In this document: positions 42,489 through 56,111 of the stretch, piece after piece
Layout of the letters: each line of letters starts with the position of its first letter
How positions within the stretch are numbered: position 1 is the first letter of the stretch
Source: Glandiceps talaboti
Lineage: Eukaryota; Hemichordata; Enteropneusta; Spengelidae
Direction: 5' to 3'
Assembly (NCBI RefSeq): GCF_964340395.1
Contig: NC_135555.1
Span: 23,533,725-23,597,724 of the forward strand
DNA: 64,000 nt
Notes under the pieces: model-generated
Databases searched by the model: none
What the model saw: only the letters and a program-made list of their open reading frames with translations
Told to the model about the DNA's origin: nothing
Position numbers and translations under genes: made by a program

Positions 42489-42707
42489 ATGTTAGAAGAA
42501 GACGATAAAGACGTCGACCCTCTAGCCCTTGAAGTTGCCAGTGACATTACTGCAGTGAGAAAAGATAAGTCGGGAACCTGGGAACATGAAGATTTAGCCC
42601 AGGTGAGGAGAACCAAACAATATTTCGGCAACGACGACCTTCACCAATAACAACATTTGTCATAGTTGGCCAAATATTTCCCAATTTTTCAATATATGCA
42701 TCATGTA

Positions 42708-42754
<47 letters not shown>

Positions 42755-42865
42755 AGTGTGTGTGTGTGTGTGCGCGTGCGTCTGTCTCTGCCTGACTGGC
42801 AGTGCCTGTGTGTCTGTCTGTCGGTCGGTCTGTCTGTCTGTCCACGTCTAGTCTGTATGTATGTA

Positions 42866-42900
<35 letters not shown>

Positions 42901-43127
42901 AGGTAGGTAGGTAGAAAGAAGTGCATATGGAACTTATAAATCAGTCCGTATAAATAGATGTAAAATCCGACGTTTCGAATAAATATTCTTTTTCAAAAGG
43001 AAAAATCAGCGAGATACAGAAATGTTAGGTTAAAACCTGAACATATCTGAATGTAATGTAATGTATGTATGTATGTATGTATGTATGTATGTATGTATGT
43101 ATGTATGTATGTATGTATGTATGTATG

Positions 43128-43161
<34 letters not shown>

Positions 43162-46100
43162 TGTATGTGTATGCATGTTAGGTACATGTACATGTAGTAT
43201 GTACATGTATGCAGGTAGGTCGGTTACACACAGTATGTACATGGTTGTAGATGTGATAGTGTAAATTGTTATTGACTTTACTTTAGAAGTAATTTTAATT
43301 GTATTCTTCAACTTGGAGATCTTAACAAAATCTTTTGCAATTTCATTTTCGATCCTTATAGGACGTTACTTTATTTTTATGTGTAAATATTCACAAAGCT
43401 TACCGCATATTAATACGAGATAAAGTAGAAACCAAAATGCCTCATCTAGAAATAAAGTCTTGTAATAAATTCTTGCAATAAAATGCAATATTTTGACAAC
43501 AGTTACATTGTATAATACATATATTTGTGAGAGTATCTTAACAGTAGAAATAAACTTAGGCCTGCTTGCAGACAGTGTACTGGACGTGATTTTGACATTA
43601 GAGATAATGTCAGAATCGAGTTCCGACTTATTCAATCTGCAGGCAGGACTACAATGTAGACTAAACTCAGGAAGCATTGACGAACGGGTTCTATTCCTCA
43701 TATGTAGGTGCTCTTTTGTGTTTGTATTGTTTGTACTCTTTGGCATGACCTATTCATTTTCCTTATTATGATATAAAAATATTATATTAAAAAGATAATT
43801 GTAATTGTTCATTGCTTTGGCCAAAATTTTTTAAATTGTTAAAATATTACTTCAAATAGTTTTGAATATTCAAATGTGTACATATGAATTATTTACAAGG
43901 TACAAGCTGCACTTGATGATAAACAAAGTTTTGATATACATGTACATGTACGTTTGTAAAACCCAACCACAGGGGCTTGGAATTGGCCACATTTGTTTAC
44001 AAATAGTTATTTTTTGTTTATTGTTTAATTTCTTTCTTTACAAAATATGTTTGTTTGTTTGTTAATTATTTACTTTTGTTTTTGCTCTTTATTAAAAATA
44101 TATTTTCCCAACAAGGCATTCAGTAGAACTAACTCATAAATAACTAATAAGGTATTCATAGCAAAGCTGGTTTATTAAAACCAACAAAAGAACAAGTTAA
44201 AATTGATTTAGAAAAAACACACTAGATTTTCAAATCATTTCTTTATTACATGGCACCTTGTAGGGAAAAGCTTTTTAACGAGCCAAAAAAAAAAGAAAGT
44301 GTAAACAATAAACAAAAAACTATTTTTTGTAAAGAAAGAAAGTGAACAAAAACCAACTACATGTATTAGTAAACAAATATGGCCAATTCCAAGTCCCTGT
44401 TACCCAACATGCCTTGGTGTACATTGTATCATGAATTTATCGATACGTTGTATTGTAATGACTGCGATATATTGTAAACAGTTCAAGCTTGAGTCCAGCT
44501 GTTTGAAACGTGTGTGTACTTTTAATTTGTCATTCATAGCTACAACATCCTTCTGACTTTGTCAAGTCACCCATTATTTAATCTCTTAAATCAGGCTATG
44601 AAATTGAAGAAACTGATGAATTACAATTTTATTTTGTGCCAACAGGTGAAAGTCAAGGTCATCCGAGGACACAAAGAAGGAATCACAGCCAGTCAGTTTT
44701 GTTTTGATGATACAAAGGCACTGACATCATCTGATGATCAAACATGTATATTATGGGTCAGTATGAAGAAATCAACTCCCCAGTAGCCATAACTGGAAGT
44801 GGAAGTCATTTTTTTCACAATATCTGTTGTTACAATTGCCAACATGGCAGCATTGATGAATGGAAGTTACCTGTTACAAACAGGGAAAGCAAACAAATTA
44901 ATTGGACTTTGCACAGCATGTTCGAATAGCAGATACTTGTATTACACTTCATGGTTTGATAAGAACAGTTTTATTGCCACTGTACATGTATGTGGACATG
45001 AAATGGCAAGGGAACTTGATATTGTTTGTGAACATGAACTATTGTGTAAAGAGGCCATACAACTGATCCTATCCAATTGTGAAATGTAACACAAGTCTCT
45101 GTACTTGAACTTCCAATTTAGTTGTTTACTTTCCCTGTTTGTAACATCAATGCTTTGATGTCAGTAGTTGTAGTTGATATATATTTTTATGTTATTGTGC
45201 TTCCTGAAGCTTTGCCTATGCTGAGAGATCCTTATATTATAGTGAATATTATGTAAATGTCTACAACAGGCAGGTTGATAGGGGCTATTGGGGGTGAGGC
45301 TAAAATAATTAGTTGCTGCAGGCTGCTGAAAATATTACAAGCTATTAGTGAGACAATGAAGCAAAATCACAGATTGCAGTGTTGACAGATAAGTGAATCC
45401 GTGAAGCAGAATCACAGATTGCAGTGTTGACAGATAAGTGAATCCGTGAAGCAGAATCACAGATTGCAGTGTTGACAGATAAGTGAATCAGTGACTCAGA
45501 ATCACAGATTGCAGTGTTGACAGATAAGTGAATCCGTGAAGCAGAATCACAGATTGCAGTGTTGACAGATAAGTGAATCAGTGACTCAGAATCACAGATT
45601 GCAGTGTTGACAGATAAGTGAATCAGTGACGCAGAATCACAGATTGCAGTGTTGACAGATAAGTGAATCAGTGACTCAGAATCACAGATTGCAGTGTTGA
45701 CAGATAAGTGATGCGAATAATATATACTATTGTAGCAATATCATAATATTACAAATGTACTGTTAAAATATCAACAACATTGTGATATTAAAGTACTAAC
45801 AATATCAGCTGATAATCAACATTAGTATTGATAACATCAAAGTGTGGTTATTGTGTATGTGTATACAGGACCTAGAGAGTGGAGAACCAGTACATATATA
45901 TGAAGGACATACCCGCTATGTCACATCATGTCATATGAGTCCTGATAATACTAAGTTTGTGTCGTCGTCATGGGATAAAACTGTTACAGTGTGGGATGTT
46001 GAAACTGGTAAAATATTGGTAAGTAGATGAAAGTATAAATACTGTATTATATTATACCAGTATATTGATGGTGGAAATCGAGGGATCTGATTGGTCTAGA

Positions 46101-49100
46101 CATCGAACTAGCGCGTCTAAAACGAGTGATAATGCACTGCTGGTACGATAATGCACTGCTGGCACGCGTCCAAATTTTGTTCGTCTACGAGCGAGCGTCG
46201 AGTTGTAGTCCGCCGTGATACTGATAGTGAACTCTTCGAATTGTCAGAGGAGGATTTTCTCTCAATGAGACAATATTTTATGAGAAATTATGAAGGAAAT
46301 TTCGAAAGCAACCCAGTCATCGCGTATTTGTTCAAATCATCGCCTACCATGTACTAAGGTCAAGTTAAGGCGCTAGGCATGCACGAGATCGGTCCCAGCC
46401 TGGCGCGGCTGGAGTGGAAACATTGGTGAGCTGTCCTGTCCTGTCATAAAAATGAAGCAAGTGAAAGAGCTTACACTGGCCGACTTACCATTAATGTAAA
46501 TAGAAATTTGTCTGGGATCCTGTCCTAGAGTATCAGTCATCAATCCGAGAGGGAAATCCTCAAACCCGAAAATCTACTGACGTAACTTCCAGTAATATAA
46601 ATACATTGTAAATATCAACCTGTCTATCACTTCACCGAGTCACGAATTCGGCCGGGAGCGATCGAAGCACGCTGTGCTCAATAAACCACTTCAAGTTTAT
46701 ACCTTGAGTCAAACAGGTTGTTTATTCATCACTGTGCACTTTTAATGAGCCGATCAATGGACAGATTATCCCTAGAAACGACGAGCAGATAAAATAAATC
46801 CAGTCGCTGCACGACGTTCACATTGAGGCCAAGATCAGCTGTCTTGAAAAGCAGCGTTATTGTTATGCAAATTAGACACAGAGGCGCATATGAAACGAGA
46901 AAACGTTAGTTCTTATCTTGTTTCCGATATTTTCAATATACTAGTATAATATAATAGCAATAAACCACCCCCTGGGGAAGGTATACCACTCGGTTTTGAC
47001 CAGTGAACTCAATATATGCACTCGCTATCGCTCGTGCATATATTTCGTTCACTGGTCAAAACCTCTTGGTATACCATCCCCAGGGGGTGGTTTATTGCTT
47101 AAATATACATACACCAGACTGAATGTACATTATACTGACAGTCTCATTCGATTTCACCCAACCTAAATGACAAACACGTATTTTAGCCTTTGATACTTCA
47201 ATGTGAATAGATTAGAATAACACTTCAGACCTGCTGATTCATTTCAAATATGTATCAGCAACTGAAGAGAAAAGTGTATTTCTCTCTAGTCTTGCATCTT
47301 TGATACAATGTAAATGTGTATGTACATTGTAGTGTATTTAAGAAAACCACTTGAGAAGTCTCGCTGATTACGAAAATTATGGTTCTGTTATACTGATGTT
47401 CCTCTTGAATTGGTCAATTGTATAAGCCAGCTTTATCTCATACGTGTACATAATACATGATGTGTTGACATGTGGACTCTCTGTAATGTGTGATGTAGAC
47501 AGTTACTTTCATGTACAAAACATATTGACAATGAATTTCCTTTTGGTAGTGGCAAGGCAACCATGAAGGTATCGTGACTTGCTGCTCTTTTTCAAACAAT
47601 GGTAAATACATTGCATCAGGATCTGACCTTGACTTTGCAATGAATGTATGGAAAGTAAAAGATGGTGATCAAATACGTCACAGAAAAAGTAAGAAATTAT
47701 GAGTATTCTATTCTAGTTTTGGTGTAAGACCAACTATTGTCAATATACATGTAACTACAATGTACACTGTGGAGTGGTAGATGTGATAGATTTGGACATC
47801 TACATACGATGTATGCGGTGGAAACTAACCTTTCAGACACAAGCTAAAACTACGCTGTGATATGTAGATATAATCTATTGAATGGACATTGGTTTAATTG
47901 CACTCAAAGTAGGGTGACATTTCTGACGACTTCCAATCCTTGATTTTGCAGAGTACATTTTGGGGGACTTCCAGTATTTACACTATCTTGATTTACAGGT
48001 GGTTATATCTGCACAACAACAGCATTGCTATCAACCACTTGTGTAATCTACCACATCAAACAATAGTTTTAGTTTGAGTCTATCTTGGTAATAAGATGCT
48101 GTAGTACTAACAGTATGTAATAACTGTATTAGATTTATTACACACACAGAGTATTGAATTACATAGGTGACTAAGGCAATTGCTATTATAATGCACATGA
48201 ATGCGAAAAGATATTATTTGCCCTGCAACGATTCACTGAAAATTAAGTCCATGAGTTTTATAAAATATTTAGAAGTTATAGTGTTCATTTGATCATTGAT
48301 GGGATTCTTAACAACTAATAAAAAGTTGACTGTTATCACATTCTTGTTATATTGTACAGATCACCATAAAAGCACAATAACAAGTTGTTCCTTCTCACCA
48401 AATGATGAAAGAGTGTGTACCACATCAATGGATAAAAGTACCAAGATATGGGATTTTATTAGTGGCAATGTTACTGTTGTTGTCCAGTAAGAATGTTACT
48501 TCTAAATCTTTTAATACTAGATTCTGTGCCACGATTTATTGTTGATTAGTTGAACTATTACCCACAATTCACAGCCTAAAATTTAGCTTTTTAATACTTT
48601 ACTCCAATGAAGCATCAGCCAGAAAGCAGGTGCAAATTCTAAGTAGAGTTTTTATTCTTTAATTTGCTGTGCCAGATTACGTCGGAAGCATCACCATGTG
48701 ATTAGAATCAAGGAGGAGATTGGATCTGTGCAAAGTAAACATAATTATCATATATGGTAATCACCAAGTCAATCACTAAGGAATAAATTTGGCTGAGGTG
48801 TTTCTAAGAGGGGCTGAACCACAGCTGTGTGAAATCATAATGTACTCAATGTTACAATATGTAGTGGTGTATCAGTAACCAGTGTCATAGGATCTGGGCT
48901 ATGGTGGTGTTTATACTGTGATAAGCTACATGTACTGGTACTAGATTGTATGCTGGTTACATTGTATCTCTTTGCATGAATCTTGTCTCATTTCTGCTTA
49001 CTACAAGCAAGCAAACACACTGGTGGTATTTTTTCATTAGTGGCATCATGATAGAGTTGTTTAATGTAGACTAATTTGACATCTTGTATTTTTGTTCATA

Positions 49101-52100
49101 GGGGTCATATCAATGTCATCTCCGCGTGCTGTTTTACTAGAGATGAGCGTCGTCTGTGTACGGCGTCCTGGGATAAACAGTTACAAATGTGGGACATATC
49201 TACCGGTATGTTTAGATCTGAAGGTCCAGTCACACTAAGTAAGGGACATGAAGGCTCTATCAGTTCCTGTAGATTTAGCCATGATGGTAAGTTTATTACT
49301 GTAGTCATTTGTACTTTGGCACTGTATTTCTCTTAGCTGAAACATGGCAAATGTTTTTTTCTGCTGAAATAAGTCCCACTAACATACCGGTACTTTACCT
49401 ACATGCATATATTTAGCTGTTGTGAAAGGTGTCAACAATAGTTATAGTGAATATGGCAGGTCGACTGGATGAGTTACTAGTCTCGTAGTGTATAATTTCC
49501 ATAATATGCAGCATCAACCACATTGTGTCTGAAATGTCCTAAATTGCAATACAGCTAAATTTGTCATACATGATGAAAATGAACCTGTTTACAGTACATT
49601 GAAATTCCCCCAAAGTTTCAAGTTCACATTTGTCTAGAATCTCACAATACTCATGAAGTAAAAGAATCATTAGATGCAATACGCATTGTTTTTGGTAAGG
49701 TCTGGGAACCCAGGTAAGGGAGTAGGAAACCCTTGTAACAGAGTGGAGAACCATCATAACAGAGTGGGAGAATCTTGGTAACGGAGTGGGGAACCATCCT
49801 AACAGAGTGGGGGAACCATTGTAACAGAGTGGGGGAACCCTGTTAACAGAGTGGGAGAATCCTGGTAACGGAGTGGGGAACCATCGTAACAGAGTGGGGG
49901 AACCCTGGTAACGGAGTGGGGAACCATCGTAACAGAGTGGGAGAATCCTGGTAACGGAGTGGGGCAGTCTGATACAGCTTGCATACATGTAGATTTGCAT
50001 CCCAGATACATGCACATGTACTACAATTTTGATGGGAAGCCCCGATAACAGAACAGGGAAATTTTGGTAAAACTAGGTATAGCTTTCCATACATACGGTG
50101 TTTGTGTTAAAGTATGGGAAACTCAGTGACAGAGGAGAGAAATCTGGTAAACTTGAATATAGCTTTCCATACTTTGTACCTAGTACTTTTCCTAAGGGTG
50201 GAATGCTAGTAACAGAAAGGAATCTGGCAAAATGTAGATTACCATATTCATGATTCATGCATAATTTTGGCAGGCAACACTAGTAAATTATTTTGAGAAT
50301 CCAGGTAGATATTACTTACTTACCAAGTTAACTGGCATTCTCTTTTAGTATTAAAATCACCACTCTTCTCACAGACATAAAATCACCACTCTTCTCTCAC
50401 AGACATGAAACACACATGCAAACTTTAATATCTTGTAAGTTGTCTATTAATATTATTCTAACAGGTTCCTTGTTAGTGTCTGGATCCTATGACCAAACTG
50501 CTGTTGTCTGGGATGCTGAGAATTGTATTCAGAAACTGACATTGAAGGTTGGTTTCAGTTTTAAAGTTAATTTTACATAGTGTCACTATCTATTATTTGC
50601 CATTATTTTTCTTTGTTCAGCTGAAGACAATATGAATCAAAGCCTCATGCTATCTCATTAAAAATCTGGTATGGGAATATGGCTGAATCCTTTTTTCACC
50701 TTTATTTTCTTCGTATAATGTCTTCTTTTTTAATTTTCTTGTTCAGGGAATGATAATATACAATTCTACATGTACAGGCATACTTTATGAAACTTCTAAA
50801 ACTATGAAAATATTTGACTCCTATTTCAAGCACTGTAGAATAATGAAATGCACACATGCATTCGTGCTTATGACATATGTAACCAGTTGATATACTATCA
50901 ACTAATGTCCATTCATGGCTGATTGTGAAAGTGAAACTAATTATTTTCTGGCCAGTGATGGCGCTCTAAGGACAAGAAACTTCAATTGGAAATTGGTTAC
51001 ACCATAGACTTGGAGAAATCTTTCTCCAATGTCTATGGTTACCCATACAACAAGCAGAAAAGAACTTTTGGTTTGAATGCGTACAGCTGTTCTTTTACAT
51101 GGTATATATGGTTTTGGTATATGTACAGTTAAAACCTTATTTTTAAAAGCGGATTTTAATTTAATGTCTATTCAAAACAGTAAGAACACAAAAGATGTGT
51201 TGTGTTCATTCATCTATACAAGGTACAGTGTAGTCCAGAGAACTCTGTCAGTGTTATTATTGATCAACCACGCCCACCCTGACTAATCCACTTCCCTCTA
51301 ATCATCCACGTCCACCCTGACTAAACCAACACTCTCTAATCAACCACACCCACCTGACTAAACCAACTCCCTCTGATCAACCACACCCACCCTGACTAAA
51401 CCAACACTCTCTAATCAACCATGCCCACCCTGACTAAACCAACTCCCTCTGATCAACCACGCCCACCCTGACTAAACCACTTCCCTCTAATCATCCACGT
51501 CCACCCTGACTAAACCAACACTCTCTAATCAACCACACCCACCTGACTAAACCAACTCCCTCTGATCAACCACACCCACCCTGACTAAACCAACACTCTC
51601 TAATCAACCATGCCCACCCTGACTAAACCAACTCCCTCTGATCAACCACACCCACCCTGACTAAACCAACTCCCTCTAATCAACCACACCCACCCTGACT
51701 AAACCACTTCCCTCTAATCATCCACGTCCACCCTGACTAAACCAACACTCTCTAATCAACCACACCCACCTGACTAAACCAACTCCCTCTGATCAACCAC
51801 ACCCACCCTGACTAAACCAACACTCTCTAATCAACCATGCCCACCCTGACTAAACCAACTCCCTCTAATCAACCACACCCACCCTGACTAAACCAACACT
51901 CTCTAATCAACCATGCCCACCCTGACTAAACCAACTCCCTCTGATCAACCACCCAACCTGACTAAACCAACTCCCTCTAATCAACCACACCCACCCTGAC
52001 TAAACCAACTCCCTCTAATCAACCATGCCCACCCTGACTAAACCAACTCGCTCTAATCAACCACACCCACCCTGACTAAACCAACTCCCTCTAATCAATC

Positions 52101-55100
52101 ACACGCACCCTGACTAAACCAACTCCCTCTAATCAATCACACCCACCCTGACTAAACCAACTCGCTCTAATCAACCACACCCACCCTGACTAAACCAACT
52201 CCCTCTAATCAATCACACCCACCCTGACTAAACCAACTCCCTCTAATCAATCACACCCACCCTGACTAAACCCAACTCCCTCTAATCAACCATGCCCAAC
52301 TTGACTAAACCAACTCCCTCTAATCAATCACACCCACCCTGACTAAACTAACTCCCTCTAATCAATCACACCCTCCCTGACTAAACCAACCCCCTCTGAT
52401 CAACCATGCCCACCCTGACTAAACCAACTCCCTCTAATCAATCACACCCTCCCTGACTAAACCAACTCCCTCTAATCAACCACACCCACCCTGACTAAAC
52501 CAACTCCCTCTAATCAATCACACCCACCCTGACTAAACCCAACTCCCTCTAATCAACCATGCCCACCTTGACTAAACCAACTCCCTCTAATCAATCACAC
52601 CCACCCTGACTAAACCAACCCCCTCTGATCAACCATGCCCACCCTGACTAAACCAACCCCCTCTGATCAACCACACCCACCCTGACTAAACCAACTCCCT
52701 CTAATCAATCATGCCCACCCTGACTAAACCAACTCCCTCTAATCAATCACACCCTCCCTGACTAAACCAACCCCCTCTGATCAACCATGCCCACCCTGAC
52801 TAAACCAACCCCCTCTGATCAACCACACCCACCCTGACTAAACCAACTCCCTCTAATCAATCACACCCACCCTGACTAAACCCAACTCCCTCTAATCAAC
52901 CATGCCCACCTTGACTAAACCAACTCCCTCTAATCAATCACACCCACCCTGACTAAACCAACTCCCTCTAATCAATCACACCCTCCCTGACTAAACCAAC
53001 CCCCTCTGATCGACCATGCCCACCCTGACTAAACCAACCCCCTCTGATCAACCACACCCACCCTGACTAAACCAACTCCCTCTAATCAATCATGCCCACC
53101 CTGACTAAACCAACTCCCTCTAATCAATCACACCCACCCTGACTAAACCAACCCCCTCTGATTAACCACACCCACCCTGACTAAACCAACCCCCTCTAAT
53201 CAACCATGCCCACCCTGACTAAACCAACCCCCTCTGATCAACCACACCCACCCTGACTAAACCAACTCCCTCTAATCAACCACACCCACCCTGACTAAAC
53301 CAACTCCCTCTGATCAACCACACCCACCAACTCCCTCTGAAAACCAACCATGAACTTTTGTCCCACTCGACTTCAATTTAGACAGGTTTTACTGTATATA
53401 GACTGTTTATTGTTTTGTAGGGACATAGTGGTTGGGTGTGTGGAGTTGATATCAGTAAAGACAATAAGTGGATTTTATCTGGCTCTAAAGATAAAACAAT
53501 CAGACTGTGGAATATTGAAGATAGTGATAATATACCAGTTGTCATGGAAAACAAGAAAACAATGGGTCTCAAAATTGTAAAGGTAAGACATCTTTCTCCC
53601 CCACCTCTGCTCCCTCCCCCACCTGTACACCCCCACCCCTGTATGTTTGTGTACAAAGTAGGATTTGTCTTTTCTAGTTGAGAATCTATAATGAATTTGT
53701 TTATGTCAATTCTGATAAAACTTACCAATACGTTTGCATGTATATCACTCATCATGAACTTGCTGGTGTTACTCTTGTAACAATATACTGTAAGTACATA
53801 CAACTAGAATTGTGTCCCTGCCCCAATATACTGTAAGTACATACAGCTAGAATTGTGTCCCTGCCCCAAAATACTGTAAGTACATGCAGCTAGAATTGTC
53901 CCTGCCCCAATATACTGTAAGTACATGCAGCTAGAATTGTCCCTGCCCCAATATACTGTAAGTACATACAGCTAGAATTGTGTCCCTGCCCCAATATACT
54001 GTAAGTACATACAGCTAGAATTGTCCCTGCCCCAATATACTGTAAGTACCTACAGCTAGAATTGTCCCTGCCCCAATATACTGTAAGTACATGCAGCTAG
54101 AATTGTACCTGCCCCAATATACTGTAAGTACATGCAGCTAGAATTGTCCCTGCCCCAATATACTGTAAGTACATGCAGCTAGAATTGTCCCTGCCCCAAT
54201 ATACTGTAAGTACATGCAGCTAGAATTGTCCCTGCCCCAATATACTGTAAGTACATGCAGCTAGAATTGTCCCTGCCCCAATATACTGTAAGTACATGCA
54301 GCTAGAATTGTCCCTGCCCCAATATACTGTAAGTACATACAGCTAGAATTGTCCCTGCCCCAATATACTGTAAGTACATACAGCTAGAATTGTCCCTGCC
54401 CCAATATACTGTAAGTACATACAGCTAGAATTGTCCCTGCCCCATCCTTAGTGTGATGCATGACATGTCAGCTCTCAAGTATAAATGTTAGAGATTTATT
54501 CATGAAAAAAAGCACAATGATGTCTCAAGAAATGAATGAAATATTTTGCAGATACATGTATTAAAGTGGCACAAGCTGAGTTTATAAGCTTTTTAACTCA
54601 AGTGAAAATTCTTAAATAAAATCACATTCCAGTATAATGTGAATGTTGATGCATGTCTTCTATAACATTACAATTGTCTTCTGACATTGTTAGAACAGTT
54701 GATTGCATAGTAGCAATTTCCTGACCACATTTTGATAGGTATGTCATTGGATCAATTATAAGTTACATCTTACTACCAGGTTTAAGTTCAGGCAATTGCA
54801 AGTGGTACTTTAGTAAATACAATAATGCAGCAGAAACTATGCTAAGATATGTATAAACTAGCTTGTGCCCTTTAAAGGAAGGGGGGGGGGGGGGGGAGTG
54901 AAGACTACATATATGTGTCTGTGTGTCTGTGTCTGTGCTTTTGTCTGTCTGTGTCTGTCTGTCTTTGTCTGTCTGTCTCTGTCTCTGTGTGTCTGTGTGT
55001 ACAGAAATTTGTCTAAATTTTGTCCACCTTAGTCAAACTAGCTGCACTTGGTATTTGTTGAGAGGTAAGGGCAAAATCACTGTTTCTATGACAACAAGCA

Positions 55101-56111
55101 TGGCAGTTACTATTTACTTTATTTTTATGCATGATTTTGATATGAAGATGTTTTCTTGGAATTTTTTTATATTTTATTATTTAAAAAAGAAAAGAGTTTT
55201 GCAGTGTTTCCTCTTAGTTTTTTCACAAGAGGTGTTGTGCTCATGTGAACAGTTGTAGATAGAGACCCTGAATAAATCTTCTCCCACCTTCTACCCCCAC
55301 CCCCACCCCACACACACACTCACAGCCACTGACTTGCTTGATTTTTTCCTGTTTTTTTCATAGCATTGACCACCCAAAGTAGAGTACACTGGTCATGAGT
55401 CAATATAAATGTTACCATATGTTATCTATTCTGTAACAGTACTGTAACATTTGGACTTGACATGGTACTGTTCTGTCCCTGAAATAAATTGTACAGTGAA
55501 CCCTTCATAAAATCTCCATGATGGAGGCTTATTCATAAACTGCAAAAATTGGAAATTGCAAGTGAGCTATCAGGATTTGAAGATTGTAGAGTTAATAGGA
55601 TTGTCTGATCCAGTTCTTATCCACATTATAACAGATTATTGAGGATGGTTGCTCCTCACAGCAACCCCAATGAAAATGTATATGAACAAATTTTCTATGT
55701 TGCAAGTCAGGTAGTGAAAAGACATACCACCTTTATTGCATTTATACAGGGCTTGAATTTTACTTCTATGTTTGGTAGTCAGATTGAGCAAAGAGAACTG
55801 TTTCAACTACAATTTTCTATTGAATATGTCCAGTGACTACATGTACCTCCTTATAAATCTGGTACTGTATCCTGGACTACTGCGAGATTCGAGCCCTGCA
55901 TTACTAGTCGTATTCAAATTTCATAAATTTTATTTTGAAATGATCTTCCTGTTATATTTCTCAACAGTGTAGCAACTGTGGGAAGCCTTTCTCCATTTCA
56001 CAGCTTGAAGATCCGACTGAGATGAAGATCTGCGTGTTCTGTAGACTTGATAGAGGGCGCCCTATAAGTACAATGACAACCTTCCCTGACGGTGACACCC
56101 CAGAAATGTGA
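42489..56111 (+). CDS. WDR88: WDR88-like WD40-repeat protein with C-terminal zinc ribbon, complete, 9 exons
   Basis: Exons: 42489-42602, 44646-44756, 45869-46018, 47550-47688, 48360-48486, 49102-49286, 50465-50547, 53421-53582, 55968-56111. Junctions are GT-AG and phases agree; total 1215 nt, 404 residues. Start: first ATG of a frame MLEEDDKDVDPL close to the divergent promoter. Seven WD40 repeats cover residues about 40-340, ending CILWD, VTVWD, MNVWK, TKIWD, LQMWD, AVVWD and IRLWN, enough for one seven-bladed propeller. The last exon encodes CSNCGKPF...MKICVFC, a CxxC-x(n)-CxxC zinc ribbon, which with overall layout points to WDR88 (PQWD). No catalytic function is expected; propellers of this kind bind partner proteins. 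AATAAA at 56261-56266 lies about 150 bp past the stop. Exon 2 uses a weaker donor, GTCAGT. Other small WD40 families are possible alternatives, but the zinc ribbon argues for WDR88. Confidence 0.88.
42711..42905. repeat. (GT)n and (GTCT/GTAT)n microsatellite, WDR88-like intron 1
   Basis: GT dinucleotides from 42711, then GTCT/GTCG and GTAT units, then GTAG units, about 110 bp after the exon 1 donor. Confidence 0.95.
43059..43158. repeat. (GTAT)n microsatellite
   Basis: About 25 tandem GTAT units in intron 1 of the WDR88-like gene. Confidence 0.97.
45355..45712 (+). repeat. 45-bp minisatellite, 8 copies, WDR88-like intron 2
   Basis: Unit AGAATCACAGATTGCAGTGT + TGACAGATAAGTGAATC(C/A)GTGA(A/C).., period 45 bp, almost identical units ending about 155 bp before exon 3. 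Confidence 0.96.
46050..46800. other. GC-richer insertion-like segment in WDR88-like intron 3
   Basis: Base composition changes here: many CpG (CGTCTACGAGCGAGCGTCGAG) against AT-rich flanks. It contains a 68-codon open frame (46151-46357) ending KSSPTMY. I do not recognise the peptide. It may be part of a mobile element together with the hairpin at 46956-47099. Confidence 0.35.
46956..47099. mobile_element. Near-perfect hairpin element of about 144 bp
   Basis: Arms of about 70 bp: AGCAATAAACCACCCCCTGG ... CACTCGCTATCG on the left against the complement of CTCGTGCATATATTTCGTTC ... GGTGGTTTATTGCTT on the right, with almost no loop. Typical of a MITE or fold-back end pair, lying in WDR88-like intron 3. 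Confidence 0.8.
47850..48095. mobile_element. Second copy of the inverted-repeat element of 26225-26540
   Basis: ATTGAATGGACATTGGTTTAATT, CTTCCAGTATTTACACTATCTTG and CACTTGTGTAATCTACC match the element at 26225-26540 in the same order. It lies in WDR88-like intron 4. Confidence 0.6.
49712..49965. repeat. 22-bp minisatellite, about 11 copies, WDR88-like intron 6
   Basis: Units of GTAACAGAGTGGGGGAACC plus CTG/ATC, alternating with GTAACGGAGTGG. All three minus-strand frames appear open because the unit has few stop codons; they are not coding. Confidence 0.92.
51262..53345 (+). repeat. 38-bp minisatellite, about 55 copies, WDR88-like intron 7
   Basis: Unit CTAATCAACCACACCCACCC + TGACTAAACCAACTCCCT, period 38 bp, about 2.1 kb. 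Variants (CATGCC, TGATC, CCCTCC) recur in higher-order blocks. The array contains no AG dinucleotide on the sense strand of the host gene. Confidence 0.97.
53782..54445 (+). repeat. 41-bp minisatellite, about 16 copies, WDR88-like intron 8
   Basis: Unit AATATACTGTAAGTACATGC + AGCTAGAATTGTCCCTGCCCC; a few units are 43 bp (TGTGTCC). Starts about 200 bp after exon 8. Confidence 0.97.

Noticed and set aside
44799-45089. 96-codon open frame in WDR88-like intron 2
   Set aside because: No family resemblance, no splice support, and the flanking exons join in phase without it.
46151-46357. 68-codon open frame as an extra WDR88 exon
   Set aside because: It adds no WD40 motif, and exons 3 and 4 already join in phase. 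Kept only as part of an unexplained insert.
49539-50094. Overlapping open frames in three minus-strand frames
   Set aside because: The 22-bp minisatellite lacks stop codons in these frames, and the region is an intron of the plus-strand WDR88-like gene.
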